64,000 nucleotides of DNA, from the NCBI GenBank assembly GCA_026874595.1, contig CM049313.1, forward strand, positions 19,031,508-19,095,507, given 5' to 3'. A program made the position numbers and the translations under genes. Below, in pieces: positions 54,310 through 64,000 of the stretch. The first letter of the stretch is position 1; each line of letters starts with the position of its first letter. This DNA is from Sipunculus nudus (lineage: Eukaryota; Annelida; Sipuncula; Golfingiida; Sipunculidae). The notes below the pieces were generated by a model. It did not search any database, was not told where the DNA came from, and saw only the letters and a list, made by a program, of their open reading frames with translations.

Positions 54310-54806
54310 AATAACAAGGGTACCCTAATTTAAAAAAATAACAAACTGAAATTGCAGTACTTATTTAGTACCTCTCTGGCCACACACCAGGGAATCTGTG
54401 AAACCAAATCAATGGCCTTCATATCAAAGGTCATGAACGACACAACACATCAGTTACATTCAGAGTCCAGTTTTTTACCTTCAGGTAAACGCTTAGATGC
54501 AACATTTGCAGAAAAAACTCGTTTTAAAAAATATCTTGTGATATACAGTATTAAACCTTTTAACTGTTAACCCTCTAGATATTTAATGTTTTGAATTATG
54601 AAATTTACCTGCAGAATTTACCTGTTTTATCGTTTTTACGTGATTTTTTACATGCATATTCAATACGTTATGTGTTATTTTTATGTATTATTTTTATATA
54701 TTTGTTTATTTTTATGTAATGAATTGCAGGTCAACAACAAATTCCTGAAACTGAAGGCTAATAATTAAATGTTATCTTGTCTGATCTGATCTGATCTTAT
54801 CTTATA
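54310..54806 (+). mobile_element. 3' end of a non-LTR retrotransposon (LINE), truncated
   Basis: An open stretch ending ...SSFLPSGKRLDATFAEKTRF KKYL resembles the degenerate C-terminus of a LINE reverse transcriptase. It is followed by a T/A-rich 3' UTR, AATGAATTGCAGG...AACAACAAATTCCTG, and a tail of TCTGATCTGATCTGATCTTA repeats, as in CR1/Jockey-type 3' ends. No catalytic domains remain. Confidence 0.5.
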
Positions 54807-56255
54807 GTCTGGGAAATAACAACAGGAGCATGTATGAATGACGTCGGTTGTTTTAAGTTTGGCACGGTTGAACTGTCTGTAATTCTTTATTTTCCCGGTG
54901 AAAAAAAAACAAGAATGGTATTAAAATTTACCCCCACAAAATTGTGTGAAACTAAGAAACAATAAGTTAACCATAGTCATCAGTGAGTATAACCCCACGG
55001 GCCCCAAAAATCAGTCTGCAGTTTTACCATAATTTATACAAAAACAGCCGTGTTACTCAAATAAGAACAGAATAAAGACCCTTGATGTTGCAGCTTTGTA
55101 AATAACCGATTAAGTGACAATGTAAAGTGTAAAATAAATATTTAAGTGAAGATCGACGTACCCCTACTGCTTGAGTTTGAAGATTGTTCCATTTTTGACG
55201 AACCCCAGTGAACACCGCTAATATTTTATTTATGACTCCATGAGAAAAAAATTGTCACAAATTTCATATAATTATTCTAACTTTAAAGTGAAAATATGTC
55301 AATGCGGTCATTCTAATTTAAGGGACATCCATTTAATGAAGTGTGTTACCAGTCTTGTAGACAGAAGACTGATATTTTAGGGCTATTCCACATGACACAG
55401 GTTTCGTGTTACATTCATTATTCTCTTAGTTTGAACATCCAAGCGATTTCAAGTTTGTGATAATATATATAATCAGCCAATGGAATATACTTGTACTTGA
55501 ATACAGATCAAGCCACGATGGTTACAAGATTACAATAATTATTATATCAAAATAATTATTTATTTTAAAAGATGTATAGACAGCTGGAATAAATAGGAAT
55601 ATAAAGAAGACATAAATAACAAATACAGATATAAAAACACGATAACTATAAATCCTGCCCGAATGTGATTTTAAAATATATATGTATACTAAAGAAGCAG
55701 GGATACACTGGGTAAAAAGGGTCCGTATATATAGAGTCTGTGAGGTTCATGCGTCTGAGGGGTTGCTTGTTTATCAAATTATCATGCAAAGCATACTTAT
55801 GTTTCTACTAAAGAATGGAAGCATTTTTAAAACAAAATTAAAATGTTGAATTAAAAACATGAAAGGTACTGTAAGACACATGATAGACTAATACACAACA
55901 AAAAAATATTTGTATGTAGTTTAATTATATTTGCACCGAAATTCTTCCCATAGTGTTATATATTCGCGGCTGGGAATATTACGTTTTTAATTCAATTAAA
56001 AAAATAATTTATGTTACCAAAACATATATCCCACTCTACAGGAAATTCTATATGGTTTATACGATGATATATATACTTTGTGGGGTCTGAAGTGAATACT
56101 TTTTTTTGGCCTGTTGATTCTAAACGATGATGGTATACCTTAACCAAACATGATAAAATTTTAATCTATTAAGGTACTTTTCTGTTTAAATATCTCGAGA
56201 AGGTATCATGAGATTTAGATTTCTCTTGGGGTCCGGGGTCCGGGAGGGAGGGGGG
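54807..56255. other. intergenic, nothing recognised
   Basis: AT-rich DNA. A CRE-like TGACGTCG lies at 54839-54846. I see no exon with family similarity and no bounded repeat. Confidence 0.6.
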
Positions 56256-56368
56256 CAGGGGCGGATCCAGGATTCAGAAAAAGGGGGGTCCAACCAAGGA
56301 GGACTAATGAAAATCCTAAAAAAAAGGTCATTAGGTCCGGACCCCCCCCCCCCCCGGATCCGCTTCTG
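56256..56368. mobile_element. short MITE with CAGGGGCGGATCC ends, copy 1
   Basis: 113 bp between CAGGGGCGGATCC and GGATCCGCTTCTG, with G-run and C-run inside. This is a common invertebrate MITE type whose translation gives GRIQD...GGG peptides. The class is not certain. Confidence 0.65.
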
Positions 56369-56440
56369 GGGGGGAGGGGGTTATTTTACACAAAAGCACT
56401 GCTCAGGCGGACAGATCATTACCAAATTCTTACACGTGTA

Positions 56441-56472
56441 CATATACATATATATATATATATATATATATG
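56441..56472 (+). repeat. AT/TATG microsatellite
   Basis: Alternating AT tract flanked by ATATGTATATG. Confidence 0.85.
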
Positions 56473-56889
56473 TATATGTATATACATAAATATATATGGC
56501 TGATTGGATTTAGTAAACTGTATTCGGAGGCAAATGTTCCGGTTTTGTAAGTTCCCCCGCCCCCGCCATGGATTAATTCTCAGTCACGCGAAGATAACCG
56601 CGGTTTCATAGCCGTGCATGGTTTTGAGCCAGAATTGATTTTAGTATACATTAATGATTCGGAATCTAATTCATGTTTATGTTGATGCATACGTACACAC
56701 AAATATATATATTATCTATTTATTTACCTGTATATAGACAGTCAATTAATTAACTTTTTACCATTGGCCCTATCAATACTACCATTGCAAGACTGAAGTC
56801 TGTATAGCTATATACGCATTAATTCTCAGTTTAGGCTGCCACAGACATAATAGAATGAATATGCCATTGGCTACACAACCAGATAATAA

Positions 56890-56892
<3 letters not shown>

Positions 56893-56945
<53 letters not shown>
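56893..56945 (+). repeat. (TA)n microsatellite
   Basis: About 26 uninterrupted TA units. Confidence 0.95.
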
Positions 56946-56950
<5 letters not shown>

Positions 56951-57604
56951 TATCTTGTCAATATTTTGCTTGAACATATCCATTGATGATTCGGAATATG
57001 TCTTGTTCATGTTAAACGGGGTCCCCTCTCCCGCTTTCGACCAAACTATCTGGGAAATTAAAAAAAATAGCCCTTAATTAATAACTATAATTTAAAACAC
57101 TCGGATTTGGCATCATATTGCTTTTAAAACTACCCCAGATTATATGCTGTCATAGGGATCGTAATACGTTGAAATGTTTATCTTTCCATTATAATACAGG
57201 TTTGCCTTTCCGCATAAAAAATGCCAATATCCACTAAAGATGCATCCCACCATCAGATGCAACTTTCAGTCACTCTTCGCTCAGTGTGAACCTGCTTCTT
57301 ACATGCCATCCTACATGCACATTTTAATGTTTATATAATAGTAACACTGTTATATCAAAAACACGACCGTGCATTGAAAATAATAAAAAGAAACAGAAAA
57401 ATATAGGAGATGAGGCCCTAAATGTCGGAAAGTATAGGAAATTATAGATCATTTTTATTGAAAAATATAGGTAATATAGGCAGTCGGTGTAAAATGTTTC
57501 GTTTTTGTGTGTTATTTATTACTACTTATCAGCTGATAATGAGGAAAACATCCATGCAGGTGCACGTTCACCTTTCTAAAGGAATGCTTGGTACAAAAAG
57601 AAAA
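56946..57604. other. intergenic, nothing recognised
   Basis: AT-rich; no exon, RNA or bounded repeat seen before the family 1 element begins. Confidence 0.6.
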
Positions 57605-60242
57605 CAAGGGACCTATGGGTCACGACGCTCAGCTGTTATATATGATAAAAAAATATTATTTAGAAATGAGGCACATGCTGGTTTTGTGTGGTAATAAATA
57701 TAAGCTGTATTATGAGTTGTTGTTGTTTAGCTTATGTATGATTTTGATAGTACCTTTGGAGACAGGGAAGAGGATTGATTTCATTTATTTTATTAACAAA
57801 TGGAGTACTATTGTCACACAGATTTTGACTTGGCCATATAACTTATAAGCAGAACATATAATATAAGAGTTGAACTATTTATTAAAAAAAATACAAATAT
57901 TGTCCTAAATATAATTTTTATTAAAAATAATAAGAGAATCATATGATTTTTTCAAAATGAAATATAACTGATATGATTATTAAAATAATATTAAAGAATA
58001 TATTCATGAATGCATTCATGAATACATTTTGAAAGTATTTGCACGAGTATTCATATATTTTCATTTTTACCTGAATTCCCATTCTTTATGCAAGAAATTT
58101 TATAATGGAGTACAAAATCATATTTGTATTTAAATACAATTACAAAGTATTTGCACCATGTCTGGAATTTAATCAGTTTTCACCAAACAATGATGTTGAG
58201 AATCCAGAATATACAAAATTCACACATTTAAATAATGATCATAAGTACCTGGTTTTATGGCTTTTATTTATATTAAAAAATAACTGTAAAAAATTCATTT
58301 TGGACTAATTTCACATCAATGTACACACTAGACACAGCAGGAATCTAGATTAATATTATCAACTGCATCTTTGTCTAATTTCCTTCATATGATCCCTAAT
58401 GATTAGTAATGAATAATATGATTTACTTCTTTATCATTAAAATTGAACTGAAAAATGCCATAGGTGACTGCATGGTGTTATTTGGAATATGTGACATTCT
58501 ACCCATCGATACAAGATTCTTACATCATCAGTAACTGCAAGTTAATTTCCTGTTATTATAAACTAACAAATTCCTTTTCTACTTTTCTTTAATTTGTTAT
58601 TAAAAACCAATAAAAATTTATTAATTTATTGTTTTTTGTTATGTTCTTGGTTAAAACTACTAGATGAGTTGGGTTGGACACCTGGATCAACTGTGGCTTG
58701 CCATAAGCTGCCTGGATTCCATGTATACCTCGCCTCAAGCGTGCATAATTTGATGAAAGGTCAACAAGGTCAACATACAGGTGACTCAAGAGGGGCTGGA
58801 GAGAGCCAAAGTCTGACAGGGTCTCATAAAAAACATTAATAAAAGCTACAATTTTTGGCCAATTTCTTTCAGCTTTCTAAACTAAAAAGCTGAAATGCTT
58901 ATGTGTGCATGATATGAAAATTATATCAACAGTGCTCACGGGAAACAAACGTGCCATGGTCACAGTTGGGCAAAATTTAAGGTACTAATTTTATATTTAT
59001 ACTAAATAAAATTTGAAAAATTCAGAACTAATTTTGGGTATTCAATTGAATCTTGATTAAATAATGTTACATCCCTGACAAAAAAATCTCTAGCTTCAGC
59101 AATGCTCTTGTTAAGGGAGTAAATATATTTCTTGATTTTTTACAAAGTGCATTATGTTTGGGCCCATAACTTAAAACAATTACACAGTACTGACATCATT
59201 CTGGCATGTGCATAGAGAATGAAAAATATGTATATTATTTATGATTAAAGTCAGATCAGTGGTTTTGATATTAGGCAGTCTTGAAGTGTAACAATGGGTT
59301 TTTAATGGAAAAATGAAGTTTTTCATTAATATCTCGAATGTCCTAGTGACCAAATTCTTGGCATGGTAGGGCATTTTGGAGACATCTAACTGTATGCCGA
59401 ATTTAAGGAACTAAGAGCTGAAGCTGGGGAGCTGAGCTCTTGCAAACTGCATAACACTAGCTTGATGTAAACAATATGTTACATGGTGCATGAAAACTTG
59501 AATAAAATCTACAATTTTTCATCAACTGGTTTCAAATTTTTGGTGTTAACAGTTGAAATGCTAACAAAAACATGCTGTGAAAATTAAATCCACAGTACTT
59601 ACAGGAAATAAACGTGCCATGGTCAAAGTTGGGCAAAATTTAAGGTACAAATTTTTTATTTTTATTAATATTTTAAAGAATTTAAAAGATTTTCATCTAA
59701 TTTTGGGTATACAATTTAATTTTGATTAATTAAAGTTATATTACTGGAAAAAGGTCCATAGCATTAACATTTTTTGTGTTAAGTGATCAAATATCTTTTC
59801 TGATTTTTTACAAAATGCATTATGTTTGGGCCCATAACTTTTTTAAATTAAATAATACAGACATAATTTCTGGCATGTACATAGGAACTATATAGAGGAA
59901 TATTTATGGTAAATATGAGGTAAAACAGATGAGTGGTTTTGATATTAGGCAGTCCTGAAGTGTGAAAATAGGTTTTTAATAAAAAATTGAGGTTTTTCCT
60001 TAATTTCTCAAAGGAACGAAGTTGCAAACACCCAGTTTTCGGCTTGGTAGGAGATCTTGGGGACATCTAACATTATGCCGAATTTTGGATTCCTAGGTCT
60101 TACGGTTTCAAAACGTGCCACATCTACGGACGGACGGACGGACGGACGGACGGACTGACGGACGGACGGACGGACAGACGGACGGACGACGGACAATGGA
60201 CCACGACTATAGCTCAGATGACTTATAGTCAGCTGAGCTAAA
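57605..60242 (-). mobile_element. HINE-like element, family 1, copy D (minus)
   Basis: Minus orientation: 5' hairpin 60211-60239, (ACGG)n on plus at about 60126-60188, two core units of 680 bp (GGGACATCTAAC at 60059 and the matching GACATCTAAC near 59380), then a 3' half different from copies A and B, ending CAGCTGAGCGTCGTGACCCATAGGTCCCTTG. No coding capacity. Confidence 0.8.
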
Positions 60243-60274
60243 AATGCCTTTCCAGGTTTGACTGTCTGAGATAG

Positions 60275-60374
60275 GGAAAAGGCGTTATTACGAGCCCTGC
60301 CATGCACAGCATAAATTTTGTCCTCCTGGGTTGGACCCCCCCCCCCCCTTTTCCTAAATCCTGGATCCGCCCCT
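60275..60374. mobile_element. GGATCC-ended MITE, copy 2 (partial)
   Basis: C-run then CCTAAATCCTGGATCCGCCC CTG, the inverse of the left end of the copy at 56256. The other end is not clear, so the copy is partial or diverged. It lies just outside copy D. Confidence 0.55.
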
Positions 60375-60519
60375 GGAAAGGGTTGCCCTCTCCAATATAG
60401 GCCTGTCCAACACTGCGCAAACTCGGACTCACAAGAACAGCCTGCATTCGTTTGGAACAGAATCGACATCTGGTTGAAGGTCGGGCCTGCCTTACGAGTC
60501 ATTTAGCTTTGTTGAATTA

Positions 60520-60812
60520 GGCAAAAAAAAAAAAAGTTATGGTTCTCAGGCATTTAAACAAAATCAGTGCGGGCGATTTTCTTTTTACCTTTTTTTGTAT
60601 GTATTGATAGAAATTTCATATGATCAGGGAATAGCATGAAAATAACATGATTTTTTTGGCTAAACAGATAAAAGCACTACATAACAAAGGAAATCTGATC
60701 AAAATTGTATTATTTTACCTTCTTGAAAGATGAAAATCAAAATTATAAAAAATGATGCGAGCGGTTAAAATTGACGCGGGCGGTGCCTGAGAACCATACT
60801 TTTTTTTTGGCC
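60520..60812. mobile_element. PIF/Harbinger-type MITE, copy 2
   Basis: GGC(A)n...TTATGGTTCTCAGGC and GCCTGAGAACCATAC(T)nGGCC, with TTA at 60517-60519 and 60813-60815. Same family as 46733-47077 (shared TGATCAGGGAATAGCATGA-like and GCGGGCGGTGCCTGAG segments) but shorter. It lies in the spacer between copies D and E. Confidence 0.8.
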
Positions 60813-60938
60813 TTACGTGTCCTTAAGCAGGATTTGCTGGGTTTTACCAACAGCGGTTGGCCCTTGCCTATGAATTTAATAAGACCAGTTATATGTGGAC
60901 TCCACCTCATCACGTTACTCACAGCTCTAGTATAATAA

Positions 60939-63611
60939 CAAGGGACCCATGGGTCACGGCGCTCAGCTGTTATATATGATAAAAAAATTTGATTTGGGAA
61001 AGAGGCACATGCTTGTTTTGTGTGGTAATAAATATAAGCTTTATTATGAGTTGTTGGTGTTTAGCTTATGTATGATTTTGATAGTATCTTTGGAGACAGG
61101 GAAGAGGATTGATTTCATTTATTTTATTAACAAATAGAGTGCTATTGTCACACAGATTTTGACTTGGCCATATAACTTATAAGCAGCACATATTATATAA
61201 GAGTTTAATTATTTATTAAAATTTAATAACAAACATTGTGCCAATATAATTTTTATTAAAAAAATAATTATAAGAAAATCATATGATTTTTTAAAAATAA
61301 AATATAACTGAAATGATTATTGAAATAATATTATAGAATATATTCATGAATGCATTTTGAAAGTATCTGCACTGGTATTCAAATACTGTCATTTTTACCT
61401 GAATTCCCATTCTTATGCAATAAAATTTTTTAATGCAGTACATATTCATATTCGTATTTAAATTAATTTTCAAAGCATTCGCACCATGTCTAGTATTTAT
61501 TCAGTTTTAGCAAAACAAAGATGTTGAGAATCCAGAATATACAAAATTCACAAATTTAAATAATGATCATAAGTACCTGGTTTTATGGCTTTTATTTATA
61601 TTAAAAAAAAATAAATGTAATATATTCACTTTGGACTTCTTTCACATCAATCTACACACTAGACACAGTAAGAATCTAGATTAATATTGTCAACTGCATC
61701 TTTGTCTATCATTAATTTCCTTCATATGATCCCTAATGATTAGTAATGAATAATATGATTTATTTTTTTATCATTAAAATTTCACTGAAAAATACCATAG
61801 GTGACTGCATGGTGTTATTTGGAATAACATTGACACTGACATTCTATCCATCCATACAAGATTCTTACATCATCAGTAACTGCAAGTTAATTTTCTGTTA
61901 CTCATCAACTAACAAATTCCTTTTCTATTCATTTTTCTTTAATTTGTTATAAAAAACAATACAAAATAATTAATTTATTGTTTATTGTTATGTTGTTTTT
62001 CAAAACAACTACTAGATGAGTTGGGTTGGACACCTGGATCAACTGTGGCTGGGCATTAGCTGCCTCGCTGCCCCAGTGTATGCTTCGCTCAAGCATGCAT
62101 AATCTGATGAAAGGTCAACAAGGTCAACATACAGGTGACTGAAGAGGGGCTGGATTAAGCCTGGGTCTGACATGGTCTCATATAAACATTAATAAAAGCT
62201 ACAATATTTGGCCAATTTCTTTCAGCTTTCTAAACTACAAAGATGAAATCCTTATGTGTGCATGATATGAAAATTATATCAACAGTGCTCTCAGGAAACA
62301 AACGTGCCATGGTCAAAGTTGGGCAAAATTTAAGGTACTAATTTTATATTTATACTAATAACTTATAAAATTTGAAAAATTCAGAACTAATTTTTGGTAT
62401 TCAATTGAATCTTGATTAAATAATGTTACATCCCTGACAAAAAATCTCTAGCTTCAGCAATCCTCTTGTTAAGGGAGTAAATATATTTCTTGATTTTTTT
62501 AAAAGTGCATTATGTTTGGGCCCATAACTTAAAACAATTATGCAATACTGACATCATTTCTGGCATGTGCATAGCGAATGTATAGAAAAATATGTATATT
62601 ATATATGATCAAAGTCAGATCAGTGGTTTTGATATTAGGCAGTCTTACAGTGTAACAATGGGTTTTTTAAATGGAAAAATGAAGTTTTTCATTAATATTT
62701 CGAAGGAATTAAGTCATAGTGATAAAATTCTTGGCATTGTAGGGGATTTTGGAGACATCTAACTGTATGCTATATTTAAGGAACTTAGAGCTGAAGCTAG
62801 GGAGCTGAGCTCTAGCAAACTGCATAACACTAGCTTGATGTAAACTTGATGTGACATGGTGCTTGAAAACTTGAATAAAATCTACAGTTTTAAATCAACT
62901 GATTTCAAATTTTTGGTGTTAACAGACAAAATGCTAACAAAAACATGCTGTGAAAATTAAATCCACAGTACTTACATGAAAAAAACGTGCCATGGTCAAA
63001 CTTGGGCAAAATTTAAGGTACCAATTTTATATTTTTGCCAATATTTAAAAAAATTTAACAGATTTTGATCTAACTGTTGGTATACAATTAAATTTTGATC
63101 AATTATAGTTGTATTACTGAAAAAAATCCCTACCTTTAACACTTTTGGTCTTAAGTGACCAAATATCTTTCCTGATTTTTTTTACAAAGTGCATTATGTT
63201 TGGGCCCATAACTTTTTTAAATTAAATAATACTGATTTAATTTCTGGCATGTACATAGGAACTATATAGAGGAATATTTATGGTAAATATGAAATAAACC
63301 AGATGAGTGGTTTTAATATTAGGCGCAGTCCTGAAGTGTAAAAATAGATTTCTAATAAAAAAATTGAGGTTTTTCCTTAATATCTCGAAGGAACGAAGTC
63401 ATATTGACCCAATTTTCGGCATGGTAGGAGATTTTTGGGACATCTAACTGTATGGCAAATTTCAGAATCGTAGGTCCAATGGTGTCGAAACGTGCCAGTC
63501 TTACGGACGGACATCCGGACAGACGGACGGACGGACGGACACACAGACGGACGGACGACGGACAATGGACCACGACTATAGCTCAGATGACTTATAGTCA
63601 GTTGAGCTAAA
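60939..63611 (-). mobile_element. HINE-like element, family 1, copy E (minus)
   Basis: Same subtype as copy D, head-to-tail with it. 5' hairpin 63580-63608 (one mismatch), ACGG run on plus at about 63502-63558, two core units, and 3' end CAGCTGAGCGCCGTGACCC / ATGGGTCCCTTG with the palindrome at 60944-60955. Offsets D to E are about 3334 bp (3' end) and 3369 bp (5' end). Confidence 0.8.
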
Positions 63612-63649
63612 AATTATATCTATAGTTTTTGCTGGTAAATGAAAAAAAT

Positions 63650-63920
63650 TCTACATGTAACGGGTCTACCTTAAACTCGTTTAGTTCGCCGACCTTGGTT
63701 CACCGACCGAACTCGTCCGATTCGTTTCCTGAGTTCTCCCTCAGGGATTTGCTTTATTTTTTTCTTATTCTAGGCCAGGGTTCCCCCTTCAGATTTGGTC
63801 TTGTTTAACATAACAATAGAGTAGGTAAGAGCGGGAAATCTAGCCGTGGAGACGGCATTCCGCTCATACTGTTCGTTGTGGCAGCACGCCATTTCAACAT
63901 TTGTCTCTATTGTCTTGTAG
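63650..63920 (+). other. possible first (noncoding) exon and promoter of a right-hand gene
   Basis: CpG-richer sequence (TTCGCCGACC, ACCGACCGAACTCGTCCG) leads to GCACGCCATTTCAAC and a consensus donor CTTGTAG|GTGAGTTA at 63921, followed by T-rich DNA. This looks like a promoter and 5' UTR exon, but no coding sequence is visible before the window ends. Confidence 0.3.
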
Positions 63921-64000
63921 GTGAGTTATCATTTTTCATAATGTTAAAGGTTTCTTATTTTTAACTACCTTTATAACTGTCTTTTCTAAAAGGTCTCTAA

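Noticed and set aside
60008-60502. 164-codon minus-strand frame with PSVRPSVRPS and GADPGF...GGGG peptides
   Set aside because: Translation of the ACGG run and the GGATCC MITE, both well-known sources of spurious invertebrate peptides.

Overview
This is a eukaryotic window: AT-rich, with long introns, GT-AG splice sites, polyadenylation signals and many non-autonomous transposons. The repeats point to a mollusc, most likely a bivalve. They combine (CCGT/ACGG)n tetranucleotide runs, tandem-repeat cores and 3' hairpins followed by CTAG, as in bivalve 'pearl'/Helentron-associated elements. The species cannot be told from the sequence.

There are two clear protein-coding genes, arranged tail to tail. 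(1) Plus strand, 335-39975: NOL6 (Nrap/yeast Utp22), a small-subunit processome protein. I resolved 22 exons that join in frame into 1133 residues plus a stop; only the N-terminal exon(s) lie left of the window. A poly(A) signal is at 41004. (2) Minus strand, 53689-45337: an ER-membrane bZIP factor of the CREB3/CREB3L3 type. Eight exons give 548 residues: acidic activation domain, HCF-1-binding-like DHKY, family ATB region, bZIP, one membrane segment, an S1P-type RSLL site and a lumenal tail. Two exact UPR elements (TGACGTGG) lie upstream of its start codon. The two genes have no obvious shared pathway.

Most of the rest is mobile DNA. NOL6 introns 8168-17056 and 30336-39334 (each about 9 kb) and the region 57605-63611 hold several families of Helentron/HINE-like elements. 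They share one plan: a mismatch-bearing 5' hairpin, a TGTCCGTC-type microsatellite, a tandem core with a family-specific period (about 157, 183, 280, 300, 338 or 680 bp), a subterminal inverted repeat of the 5' end, a 3' hairpin, then CTAG or CTTG before a T-run. Several are nested in one another at T-runs. Two hAT-type elements with 8-bp target duplications, two Harbinger-type MITEs with TTA duplications, a TTAA-flanked MITE, a Tigger/pogo-like MITE, two GGATCC-ended MITEs, tRNA-derived SINEs and a LINE 3' end are also present.

The right edge (about 63650-63920) becomes CpG-richer and ends in a strong splice donor, possibly the first exon of another plus-strand gene. No rRNA, functional tRNA, CRISPR array or bacterial-style operon was seen.
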